From assembly GCA_019347945.1 (NCBI GenBank), contig JAHWKK010000008.1, positions 1 to 64,000 on the forward strand: DNA of 64,000 nt, written 5' to 3'. Position numbers and translations under genes: made by a program. The notes below the pieces were generated by a model. It did no database searches, was not told where the DNA came from, and saw nothing but the letters and a program-made list of their open reading frames with translations. The DNA comes from Acidobacteriota bacterium. GTDB lineage: Bacteria > Acidobacteriota > Thermoanaerobaculia > Gp7-AA8 > JAHWKK01. This document shows, in pieces, positions 51,403-59,161 of the stretch (the first letter of the stretch is position 1; every line of letters starts with the position of its first letter).

Positions 51403-51502
51403 CGCTCATCTCGGTTAGCTCGATGAGTGGTGAAGCTACTCGCCGCCGCTCGCCGCGAGGAACTGGTCGAAGTGCGAGATCGTTCATGAAGAGGTGTTGC
51501 GG

Positions 51503-51508
51503 TAAAAT
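51503..51508 (+). promoter_or_regulatory. Candidate -10 box (TAAAAT), leaderless start
   Basis: TAAAAT ends 6 nt before the ATG at 51515. Confidence 0.5.
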
Positions 51509-51514
51509 CCAAGT

Positions 51515-51712
51515 ATGCAATCCGATTCGGTCTGGACACGTGTGATTCGCCCCGGCGACGATCCTCCGGCGGACGATTGGGCGGACAAGAGCATGTCGGA
51601 ACGCGTCAATGCCGTATGGCTGCTGACGCGCATCTGCTACGGCTGGGTGGAGGATGGCGATGAGCCGAGACTTCAGAGATCTGTTGTCAGCATTCAACGA
51701 CCGGAAAGTTGA
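51515..51712 (+). CDS. Small protein upstream of the nucleotidyltransferase (possible partner)
   Basis: 65 residues ('MQSDSVWTRVIRPGDDPPAD', then 'KSMSERVNAVWLLTRICYGW'). I do not recognise a family. It has its own -10 box and overlaps the next gene by 59 bp in a different frame. A short ORF overlapping a nucleotidyltransferase is a layout seen in HEPN/MNT-like or AbiE-type toxin/antitoxin modules, but no HEPN or AbiEi motif is visible here. Confidence 0.55.
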   Translation: MQSDSVWTRVIRPGDDPPADDWADKSMSERVNAVWLLTRICYGWVEDGDEPRLQRSVVSIQRPES

Positions 51713-52103
51713 GTATCTGGTCGTCGGTGCTCACGCTCTCGCCGCCTACGGGCACGTCAGGGCCACGAAGGATCTCGATATCTGGATCCGTGCCGAGTCT
51801 TCCAATGCAGCGAGAATCATCGATTCGCTGAGAGACTTCGGTGCCCCGCTTCAGGATCTTTCCGACGACGATCTCGTGACACCAGGCATCGTCTTTCAAA
51901 TCGGTGTCGATCCGATTCGAATCGATATCATCACCTCCATTGACGGTGTCGAGTTCGAGGCGGCCTGGCCGGCCAGGACCACCGTGAGCCTCTTCGGTCT
52001 CGAGGTGCCGATCATCTCCAGGACTGATCTGATTCGAAACAAGAAAGCATCGGGCCGGCTTCAGGATCTCGCCGATGTGGAGAAGCTCGAGAGCCGCCAG
52101 TGA
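51654..52103 (+). CDS. Nucleotidyltransferase-fold protein (AbiEii/DUF6036-like)
   Basis: 149 residues. Nucleotidyltransferase signature 'EYLVVGAHALAAYGHVRATK' followed by 'DLDIWI' (G-x-x-A-x9-R-x-T-x-D-x-D), then 'IRIDIITSIDGVEFEAAWPA' and 'LIRNKKASGRLQDLADVEKL'. It resembles the AbiEii/MNT-type proteins used in toxin-antitoxin or phage-abortive systems. Start at 51654 or 51660 (M-A-M-S). Possibly a two-gene unit with the preceding small protein. It lies convergent to pstB. Confidence 0.8.
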   Translation: MAMSRDFRDLLSAFNDRKVEYLVVGAHALAAYGHVRATKDLDIWIRAESSNAARIIDSLRDFGAPLQDLSDDDLVTPGIVFQIGVDPIRIDIITSIDGVEFEAAWPARTTVSLFGLEVPIISRTDLIRNKKASGRLQDLADVEKLESRQ

Positions 52104-52120
52104 ACCTGGACGGTTTCTGA

Positions 52121-52801
52121 TCAGGACAGCCGAAGAACGGCATCGGCGAGGCGGGATGCCTGCGCTTCGTCGTGTGTCACCAGAATGACCGTTCGTTTGC
52201 CACGACACGAGAGAATCGTGTTCTCGATGCGTTCGGTCGAGACGGCATCGAGCGCGGAGGTCGGTTCGTCCATCAGCAGAATCTCGGGCTGTCCGGCGAG
52301 CGTCCGGGCCACCGCGAGCCGTTGCTGCTGGCCAACCGAGAGCTCGGAGGCATCGGCTTTCAGGCGATCGTGCACCTCGTTCCACAGATGCGCGGCTCGG
52401 AGACAGTCCTCGACCGTTCCGGCGCCGTCGTGACGGGGAACGATTCCGAGGCGCTTCGCGGCGAAGACGACGTTCTTCGCGATCGATCCCGGAAAAGTGA
52501 CCGGCTGCTGGAAGACGATGCCGACTCGGCGGCGCAGATCGTCGACGTCGACGCCCCGGCCCCGCACGTTCTCGCCACAGACCCGGACCTCGCCCGAGAC
52601 GCGAAGATCCGGGGTCAGGTCGATCAGGCGATTGATGCAGCGGAGAAGCGTCGTCTTACCGACTCCGGAGGGACCGAGAACGCATGTGATCCGATGCTTC
52701 TCGAACGTCGCATCGAGGTCGGTCAGGATCGGTCGGCCGGTGCGGTCGCTGACCGACAGCCCGAGAATCTCCACCGATGCGTTCAGCCGCTCGTCAGCCA
52801 C
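52121..52801 (-). CDS. pstB: Phosphate-type ABC transporter ATP-binding protein PstB
   Basis: 226 residues. Walker A 'CVLGPSGVGKTTLLRCINRL', Q-loop 'GIVFQQPVTFPGSIAKNVVF', signature 'ELSVGQQQRLAVARTLAGQ' and Walker B 'ILLMDEPTSALDAVS', ending in the H-loop 'ILVTHDEAQAS'. The 'PxTFPGSIxxNV' pattern is PstB-specific. Slightly shorter than the usual ~250. Last gene of the operon, 8-bp overlap with pstA. phoU, usual in pst operons, is absent. Confidence 0.93.
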   Translation of the reverse strand: MADERLNASVEILGLSVSDRTGRPILTDLDATFEKHRITCVLGPSGVGKTTLLRCINRLIDLTPDLRVSGEVRVCGENVRGRGVDVDDLRRRVGIVFQQPVTFPGSIAKNVVFAAKRLGIVPRHDGAGTVEDCLRAAHLWNEVHDRLKADASELSVGQQQRLAVARTLAGQPEILLMDEPTSALDAVSTERIENTILSCRGKRTVILVTHDEAQASRLADAVLRLS

Positions 52802-53645
52802 GGCGGGCCTCCTCGTGAATCCGTACGCGAAGTGGAAGCGACATCAGTGATGCGGTCATGACCATCAGAAGCAGCACGCTCGCCGCACCCCACATGCTGA
52901 CCGAAGCGGCCTGGTCGAAGCTGTCCTGCGCGAGGACGAAAATGTGGTACGGGAGTGCGAGGACCGGACTCTCCCTGATGCCGTGGGGAATCGCGGGACC
53001 CGAAAAGATCGCGGCGGTGAACATGATCGGCGCGGTCTCCCCGGCTGCTCGCGCGAGTCCGAGAAGTGTGCCTGAGACGAGACCCCCCGCCGCACGCGGG
53101 ATCAGGACATCCCGGACGACTTCGCTCTTTCTCAGTCCGAGCCCGTGTGCGGCTTCGATCGTGGTCACGGAGATCGTCTTCAGCTTCTCGATGAACGCAA
53201 CGGTCAGGGTCGGGAGAATCATGACGGCCAGTACGATCCCGCCGGCGAGCCACGATTTTCCGAGCCCTCCCGCGCGAACGAGCAGGGCCAGCCCGACGAG
53301 CCCGAAGATGATCGAGGGAATCCCATTGAGGGACTGAAGAGCGACGTCGAGCAGATTCTTCGCCCTCTCCGACCGGATGTAGAAGACCGAGAGGATGCCC
53401 GTTCCCGCTGCGACTGGCACGGCAAGCGCGATCGCCGTTCCCACGAGAATCGCCGTTCCGAGGATGTGTCCCGCGACCCCGCCCGAACTGCCGCTGCCGG
53501 TGAGGACGGTCGTGAAGAAGTCGATCCCGAGCGCGCTCCAGCCGCGCACCGCGACGATGATGAGGATCGACGCGAGAGTCGAGACGGTCAGAAGAATTCC
53601 GATCGTGCAGACCACGGACAGCATCCGGTCGCGGAACTTTCTCAC
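52794..53645 (-). CDS. pstA: Phosphate-type ABC transporter permease PstA
   Basis: 283 residues and six membrane helices. Binding-protein-dependent permease signature 'EAAHGLGLRKSEVVRDVLIP' (EAA loop), with family context 'LNGIPSIIFGLVGLALLV' and 'ILPTLTVAFIEKLK'. Overlaps pstB by 8 bp and pstC by 4 bp (ATGA). Confidence 0.92.
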   Translation of the reverse strand: MRKFRDRMLSVVCTIGILLTVSTLASILIIVAVRGWSALGIDFFTTVLTGSGSSGGVAGHILGTAILVGTAIALAVPVAAGTGILSVFYIRSERAKNLLDVALQSLNGIPSIIFGLVGLALLVRAGGLGKSWLAGGIVLAVMILPTLTVAFIEKLKTISVTTIEAAHGLGLRKSEVVRDVLIPRAAGGLVSGTLLGLARAAGETAPIMFTAAIFSGPAIPHGIRESPVLALPYHIFVLAQDSFDQAASVSMWGAASVLLLMVMTASLMSLPLRVRIHEEARRG

Positions 53646-54547
53646 GCCGCCACCTTCTGGAAGAGCCAGCGACGAACACCGCCCGCGAGGAACGTCAGCG
53701 CGATCACCCCTGCGAACAGGATCAGCGCAAGCGCCATCAGCGCCGAGGTGTGCACCGGATCTCCGCTCGCAATGTTGACTTCCGAGCCTCCGAGCTTCGA
53801 GGTGATCGTCTGGCCGGGCTGCAGCAGCACGCTGAGATCGAACAGGGAAGAGGGGAGGCGATTGTCGGCACGACCGACCACGAGAAAAACCGCGATCGTC
53901 TCGCCCGCCGCCCGACCCAGCGCGAGAAGAACCGCCGCGATGATTCCCGGGAAGGCTCTCGGAAGAATCGCCGCGCCGATCGTCTCAGCGCGCGTCAGTC
54001 CGAGTCCCCTGGCAGCTTCCCTCGCCCTGCGGGGAACCGCCGCCAGCGCATCCTCGGAGAACGTCGTCACCGTCGGCAGAATCATGATCGACAGAAGAAT
54101 GCCGCCGGTCAGGATCGTGTCGCCCTGCGCGATGTTCAAACCGAGGCTCGCCCCGGAGTCGGCGACGAGAGGCCGGAGAAATGCGATTCCGAGGAGGCCA
54201 TAGACCACCGACGGTACGCCCGCGAGAAGCTCGACCAGAACCTTCAGATGGAGACGGACCCGGCCGTGCGCAATCTCGGAGATGAAAAGCGCGCTGGTCA
54301 GCCCGAGTGGAACCGCGATGATGATGGCGATGAGCGAGACGGCTGCAGTGCCGAAGATCATCGCGGCCGCACCCCAACTCTCCTGGCGATAGGCCCAGTC
54401 GGCTTCGGTAAGAAACGCGAAGCTTTCCCGTGCGAGGACCGGCCATCCGGTCACCAGGAGATAACCCCCAACAGTCAGCACCGCCGCCAGGGTGACCAGC
54501 CCCATGGCGATCGACCAGAGCCGGATCCAATCGAGGGGGCGTTTCAT
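53642..54547 (-). CDS. pstC: Phosphate-type ABC transporter permease PstC
   Basis: 301 residues and six membrane helices. 'SFAFLTEADWAYRQESWGAA' (PstC N-terminal region), 'LLAGVPSVVYGLLGIAFLRP', 'ILPTVTTFSEDALAAVPRRA' and the EAA loop 'REAARGLGLTRAETIGAAIL'. Overlaps pstS by 4 bp (ATGA). Likely forms the channel with PstA. Confidence 0.92.
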   Translation of the reverse strand: MKRPLDWIRLWSIAMGLVTLAAVLTVGGYLLVTGWPVLARESFAFLTEADWAYRQESWGAAAMIFGTAAVSLIAIIIAVPLGLTSALFISEIAHGRVRLHLKVLVELLAGVPSVVYGLLGIAFLRPLVADSGASLGLNIAQGDTILTGGILLSIMILPTVTTFSEDALAAVPRRAREAARGLGLTRAETIGAAILPRAFPGIIAAVLLALGRAAGETIAVFLVVGRADNRLPSSLFDLSVLLQPGQTITSKLGGSEVNIASGDPVHTSALMALALILFAGVIALTFLAGGVRRWLFQKVAA

Positions 54548-55467
54548 CGAGGGCCATCCGTCCCGGCCGGTTCTGACGGTGCCAGATACCCGTGTTTCGC
54601 GACGATCTCACGCCCTCGTTCGGAGAGGGCGAAATCGATCAGCTTCTGTTCCTCGGGATCGGGCGGTCCGTTCGTGATCAGCAGCAGTGGCCTTCGAATG
54701 GGGTAAGCGTCCCTTTGGATGGCTTCGTGAGTCGGTTCGACGATCTCGCCGTTCTCTGCAACGATGCCGAGCGCGTCGATGCCGGGAGAGTCCGCGACCC
54801 AGGATGCCGACAGTTGCGTGATCGCGCCACCCGTCGTCGCGGCTTTGGTCCGTCCCTCCTCGTTGCCTCCGACCTGGGAGTGCGAGATCGTCGGTGCATC
54901 CCCGTCGGGATAGAGCCAGTCGGCGAAGACTTCCCAGGTGCCACGCCCCGGTTCCTTGTCCAGAAACACGATCGGTGAGTCCGGTCCGCCGATCTCCTTC
55001 CAGTTGGTGATTTCCTTTTCGTAGATTTCGCGAACCTGCTCGCGTGTGACGTGGCGGACCCTACCGTTCCAGACGTTCTCGTTGACCGCGAGCGCCACGG
55101 CATCGATGCCGATGACGAATGCGTGAAAATCGGCATCCGGATATCGCTCACGGTCGGATCTCGAAAGCGGCTTGCTCGACATGCCGATCCCGGCCGAACC
55201 GTCGGCGACCCCGGAGATTCCACCCGAAGAACCCCCCTGTGTGTCGACGGTGATCATCATTTGGTTCTCGCGCGTGAGGATGTTCGCGATCTCGGTGACG
55301 ACCGGGTTGACCGTGGTCGAACCGTTGACGCGGAGAACGTTACGAGGGTTGTGGGCCGAGCCTTCCGGGCTCGAGTCGCCACCGCATGCCGCGACGATGA
55401 TCGCCGGGATGAATGCTCCGGCGATCCGGGCGACTTTGCGCGCTCGCTTTTTGCGCGCTTCCGACAT
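54544..55467 (-). CDS. pstS: Phosphate-type ABC transporter binding lipoprotein PstS
   Basis: 307 residues. Lipoprotein signal with lipobox 'VAACGGD' (Cys28). The oxyanion-binding layout is visible: 'NVLRVNGSTTVNPVVTEIAN' (the S-T-T-V loop that binds phosphate), 'VDTQGGSSGGISGVADGSAG', 'IGMSSKPLSRSDRERYPD' and 'FLDKEPGRGTWEVFADWL' (R-x-x-S/T-G/T-like, here G-R-G-T). This is the PstS subfamily that binds phosphate and can also bind arsenate. Its ATG starts immediately after the radical-SAM gene's stop, so the two are almost certainly cotranscribed. Confidence 0.92.
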   Translation of the reverse strand: MSEARKKRARKVARIAGAFIPAIIVAACGGDSSPEGSAHNPRNVLRVNGSTTVNPVVTEIANILTRENQMMITVDTQGGSSGGISGVADGSAGIGMSSKPLSRSDRERYPDADFHAFVIGIDAVALAVNENVWNGRVRHVTREQVREIYEKEITNWKEIGGPDSPIVFLDKEPGRGTWEVFADWLYPDGDAPTISHSQVGGNEEGRTKAATTGGAITQLSASWVADSPGIDALGIVAENGEIVEPTHEAIQRDAYPIRRPLLLITNGPPDPEEQKLIDFALSERGREIVAKHGYLAPSEPAGTDGPR

Positions 55468-57957
55468 TCAGCAGCACCCCGCTTCGTCTGTGCAGCAGGC
55501 ATATCCGACCCGGTCTTCCCCCGGCTCCAGAATCGCGAAAAAGTTCCGATAGGGAGGACGCGACAGCTTCGCGACGGTGTCGGTGCAGATCTCGTAGGGC
55601 TCATTGCGGGGAAACTGATGTCCTTCCTCGTCGATGAACGCCTTGCCGGGGCCGAGATAAACGGCGTGATGTCCCTTGAAAACGCAGCCTTCGGTCTTTT
55701 CGAACTTCCAGCCGCGTACGGTGATCGAGTAGAAGGGATAACCCTCGACATCCTTCCAGTAGACCTTCTTCAGCACCTCGAGTCCGTAGAAGCCGGCGCG
55801 CTCGAGCTCGGCGAGGAACTCCTCTTCGGTGAGCGCACCCACGAGACACTCTCCCCACAGCTGCGGGTTGGTCATCAGATGTGGCGGAACCTTTTTCTCG
55901 GAGACGATGTCGGAGATCAGAATCCGGCCGTGGTCCTTCAGAATCCTCCAGATGCCCTCGAAGACGCGTGGTTTGTCGGGGGAGAGATTGACAACGCAGT
56001 TGGATGTGACGAGATCGACGCTCCTGTCATCGACGGGGATGTCTTCCAGGAAGCCCTTCCGGAACTCGACTGAGTCGAACCCCAGCGCTTCGGCGACTCT
56101 CGGCTTGTTCTCGATCGCCACCGAGAGCATCTGGTCGGTCATGTCGACGCCGATCGCCTTCCCCGTGGCGCCGACGTACTTCGCTGCGATGAAGACGTCG
56201 ATTCCCGCACCCGACCCAAGGTCGACGACGGTCTCGCCCTCCTGAATGCCGGCAGAGGCCATCGGCGAGCCGCAGCCGTAGAAGCGGTCGAGGACATCCT
56301 GCGGAATGTGATCGGTCGAGGACGTATCGTATTTGGTCGGGCAGCAGAGATCAGCCTGAGGTGTCTCGGCCGCTTCGCCGTAGAACTCGCGAACCTTCGC
56401 TCGCGGTTTGTCGACGTCGAACGAGAGAACGCAATTCGAGTGGAGCGTCAGAACCGGCTCCTCCGCGAGGGCGCCATCGGCAGTCTCGCAGGAGATTGCG
56501 CCGGCGCCCATCGCATGGAGAACGAGAGGTGCGGAGTTTCCCGACTTCAGATTGCGCCGGGCGAGCTTCTCTTCCCCGAGATCGGTCATGACGCGTTCGA
56601 TCAGGCCGAGCGTGACCGGATAGTAGGGATCCTGCCCCATGAAGTTGCCGGTGAAGCACCACGCATGTTCGAGGTCCCCGCCGCCGGTGAAAAAGCGGAA
56701 CGGGTCGCTCGTGACGCTGGAGTTCCGTTGAAGAGTCGCGGCTCGCAGCGCGGTGACGATCGGGGAGGTCTCGATCACTTCGGCAAGCGACTGGGTGAGG
56801 ATGTCTCCGCAGGCGAGAGCCGATTCGTTTGCCAGCGCAGCGGATGGGTAGACCTTGCCGTCGGCGTAAACGCAGAGCGAGTCCCATCCGGCATTTCCGA
56901 GGTCGTATTTCACTCCGGGCACTCCATTGACGCGTCGCTTGACGGCTTCGAGGTTGTCGAGCACGGTGTTCTCGGCCCGGGACGCATCGACGACTTTCAT
57001 CACCGCGGAGAGGAGCGCTTCGTTTTCAGGGAAAAAGCCGTTGCCGGATTCGATGGCGCGTCCTCGTCGATGGCTCCACATCAGGTGCTGGCTGGCCGCC
57101 CCGGTATCGCGCACGATCGACGGGATTCTCGGAAGCTCGTCGAGATTCTCCTCGGTGGTCACGGTCGTCAGCGAGGTCTCGAAGCCGAGCTCGGTGAGGA
57201 TGCGGGCGCCTCGTAGCGCTTTCTCGAAGGTTCCTCTGCCGCGAATCGGGTCGTTGGTCTCGGCGCAGGCTCCGTCGATCGATACCTGGAACTTCACTTT
57301 TTCGCGGTCGAGAGTCTCGAGACCCTCCCGGATCGCGCCTGCAAAGAGCGTTGCGTTGGTGAGGATCACGACTTCGAGATCTCGGGTTTCCGTCGCGTGC
57401 CGGACGATCGTGGGGAGGTCGCGTCTCATGAATGGCTCGCCGCCCGTGATGAAGAGCCGTTCGAGTCCCATCGAGCACGCGTCATCGATGATTGAGATCA
57501 GCTTTTCCTGCGGCAGTCCGCCGATTCCTCGCGGCCCCGAATCGACGAGACAGTGGGCACAGGTGAGGTTGCAGTTGTTGTTGACCTGAAGCCAGAGCTC
57601 GCGAAGACCATCAGGCTGGATGAGCTGGTCACGTCCCGGATAGGGAGGGCGTGCAAAGGGCGCGTCCGAGAGCATCCCTGAGCGATCGAGCGCCGTGAGG
57701 AACGAGTGAACGTGCAGCCACGACTTCCCCGCCTCGAATCCGGTCTCGCTGGCATGCTTCGCGACGAGCCTCGAGAATGTCACCGGCTGATCGTTCTGCG
57801 ATCGCTCGATCTCATCGAGCAGGCTGGCACCCGCCGCCTCCACCGCGATCCAGTTCGGAGCTTCGTGATCGACGGCATAGTAAACGTCGCCCTTCGTGAA
57901 GCGGTGCAGATTGGGCAGGAACAGCGGCGTGCGTTCGTTGAGAACGGTCATAGACAA
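55468..57957 (-). CDS. Radical SAM/SPASM-like enzyme fused to an ArsM-type arsenite methyltransferase
   Basis: 829 residues. 1-110: PqqD/RRE-like winged region ('YYAVDHEAPNWIAVEAAGAS'). 120-330: radical SAM core with C129-x3-C133-x2-C136 ('NNCNLTCAHCLV') and 'RLFITGGEPFMRRDL'. 360-510: Cys-rich SPASM-like part (C362, C383, C434, C490, C509). 520-760: ArsM fold with SAM motif 'VVDLGSGAGIDVFIAAKYVG', 'AIGVDMTDQML', 'TSNCVVNLSPDKPRVFEG' and 'LWGECLVGALTEEEF'; the As(III)-binding cysteines map to C538/539, C562, C654 and C704, with C654-C704 spaced 50 as in ArsM. 760-829: extra tail ending CC(821-822) and GCC(827-829). Context: upstream DUF2064 transferase, downstream pst genes. Likely makes an arsenical beyond simple methylation; the product is unknown. 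Confidence 0.87.
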   Translation of the reverse strand: MSMTVLNERTPLFLPNLHRFTKGDVYYAVDHEAPNWIAVEAAGASLLDEIERSQNDQPVTFSRLVAKHASETGFEAGKSWLHVHSFLTALDRSGMLSDAPFARPPYPGRDQLIQPDGLRELWLQVNNNCNLTCAHCLVDSGPRGIGGLPQEKLISIIDDACSMGLERLFITGGEPFMRRDLPTIVRHATETRDLEVVILTNATLFAGAIREGLETLDREKVKFQVSIDGACAETNDPIRGRGTFEKALRGARILTELGFETSLTTVTTEENLDELPRIPSIVRDTGAASQHLMWSHRRGRAIESGNGFFPENEALLSAVMKVVDASRAENTVLDNLEAVKRRVNGVPGVKYDLGNAGWDSLCVYADGKVYPSAALANESALACGDILTQSLAEVIETSPIVTALRAATLQRNSSVTSDPFRFFTGGGDLEHAWCFTGNFMGQDPYYPVTLGLIERVMTDLGEEKLARRNLKSGNSAPLVLHAMGAGAISCETADGALAEEPVLTLHSNCVLSFDVDKPRAKVREFYGEAAETPQADLCCPTKYDTSSTDHIPQDVLDRFYGCGSPMASAGIQEGETVVDLGSGAGIDVFIAAKYVGATGKAIGVDMTDQMLSVAIENKPRVAEALGFDSVEFRKGFLEDIPVDDRSVDLVTSNCVVNLSPDKPRVFEGIWRILKDHGRILISDIVSEKKVPPHLMTNPQLWGECLVGALTEEEFLAELERAGFYGLEVLKKVYWKDVEGYPFYSITVRGWKFEKTEGCVFKGHHAVYLGPGKAFIDEEGHQFPRNEPYEICTDTVAKLSRPPYRNFFAILEPGEDRVGYACCTDEAGCC

Positions 57958-57999
57958 CCTCCGGATCTGGAATTGGACGACGGACGGGGGAGTGGAACT

Positions 58000-58731
58000 T
58001 CAGCGGCTGGGCGGGCCGCGCAGAACTACGCTGGAGAGGAAGGATTGAAGCGGGATCTGTTGCTGCCCGGTGAGAAAAACGACGGGTGCGAGCGCGGCGC
58101 GCAGCTCCGCTGCGAGCGCCCGGAGGGGTCCGGTCGCGTGGCGTATGAACAGATCGAGGGCGTCTGCCAGGCTGTCGATGTCGCTCAGCGGCTCGGTCTC
58201 GCGACAGGTTTGGCCGACGAGCTCGAGCTCGCGACGAAGCCAGTCGCCCGCCTCGCTCGTGAAGGTCGGCAGATTCTCCCATCGGACGGCGGTCGCTGAG
58301 GGGAAAGCGGCGAGATAGAAGCCACCGTCGGGTGAGCGGCCGAGGACCGCAGCGCTCTGGTTCGTCTCGACCAGATCGCGGGCGTCCTCGATGATCCGTC
58401 TGGTGATCTGGGGGACATCGCCGGCGAGAAGGACCACCCTGTCGAACCCTGCCTGTCGGGCGCAGCGGATGGTGAACGCGATCTGGTCCGGCAGCGACCG
58501 GCTGGCGGCCGAGAACAATGGGCCTGTCGACCCGGATGTGACGCGCGTGCCGTCGGGTGTGAGATCGGAGGTGAAAAGCTCAGTTCGCGCAATCGAGGCG
58601 GCACATCGCTCGACGGCTCGCGAGATCCGTCTGCTGAATCCGCGAGGCAGCGATTTCCGCCGCTCCTCCGAAGACTGGATGTCCCGGAAGAGAAGGATCG
58701 CTGTTCGCCTTCCTCGTCTGATCGCGCCCAC
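58000..58731 (-). CDS. DUF2064 (TIGR04282-like) nucleotidyl/glycosyl-transferase-like protein
   Basis: 243 residues. A GT-A-like fold of the CofC/TIGR04282 type: 'RTAILLFRDIQSSEERRKSL', 'RQAGFDRVVLLAGDVPQITR' (the D-x-P of the family) and 'AAVLGRSPDGGFYLAAF' (G-P-a-e-D-G-G-Y-Y-L-like). That family is named for association with rSAM/selenodomain proteins and occurs in arsenosugar-type clusters. The N-terminal nucleotide-binding part is divergent: the usual P-V-P-G-x-x-K-T-R is not recognisable. First gene of the operon, 42 bp before the radical-SAM fusion gene. Probable sugar or nucleotidyl transferase in the same pathway (inference). Confidence 0.75.
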   Translation of the reverse strand: MGAIRRGRRTAILLFRDIQSSEERRKSLPRGFSRRISRAVERCAASIARTELFTSDLTPDGTRVTSGSTGPLFSAASRSLPDQIAFTIRCARQAGFDRVVLLAGDVPQITRRIIEDARDLVETNQSAAVLGRSPDGGFYLAAFPSATAVRWENLPTFTSEAGDWLRRELELVGQTCRETEPLSDIDSLADALDLFIRHATGPLRALAAELRAALAPVVFLTGQQQIPLQSFLSSVVLRGPPSR

Positions 58732-58794
58732 TTTTTCTCGCCCGGAGTCTATACGATCCGGCGGACGGTGTGATTGCCCTCCTGCCCGGTCAGC

Positions 58795-59064
58795 TCACTC
58801 GGGGCGCTTCCGAGGCGGAATCGGCAGCGGGCCGGTCTCGGGATAACAGGAGAGGGTCTGATAGCTCCCACCCGCCCGGATGGTCAGAACTGCCCCGAGC
58901 CCCGGAAGCTCGAGGATCTCTCCGACCATCTCCGCCCTCTCCCGCTCGACCACGGCACGAAGAGCATCTGCGGCACTCTCCCCCTCCTCGCTCTGCGTGG
59001 TGATCCGGTTCGATTCGTCCTTCTCAGAAGATTTCAGCGGTACTCTTTCGATTCTGAATTGCAT
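58795..59064 (-). CDS. Small hypothetical protein (89 aa)
   Basis: A reading from the ATG at 59064 to the stop at 58795: 'MQFRIERVPLKSSEKDESNR', 'LRAVVERERAEMVGEILELP', then 'AVLTIRAGGSYQTLSCYPET'. The predicted beta-alpha-beta layout looks protein-like and codon use is normal, but no family is recognised. It lies between the DUF2064 gene (same strand, 63 bp away) and guaB (divergent), so it could be the true first gene of the arsenic-related operon. Confidence 0.5.
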   Translation of the reverse strand: MQFRIERVPLKSSEKDESNRITTQSEEGESAADALRAVVERERAEMVGEILELPGLGAVLTIRAGGSYQTLSCYPETGPLPIPPRKRPE

Positions 59065-59161
59065 TTGATGCTTCGCCAAACTCCCCCTGAGCGTGCAAGA
59101 ATCGGGTCTGGTGAATACCCTGCTGGCCGACGATGTTGCGTTTTCACAACTGGAGGATCTG

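Noticed and set aside
52121-55467. Ordinary PhoB-controlled phosphate operon
   Set aside because: A pho box could not be recognised and phoU is absent, while the first genes of the operon are arsenic-type enzymes; a plain phosphate role is not excluded but is less complete as an explanation.
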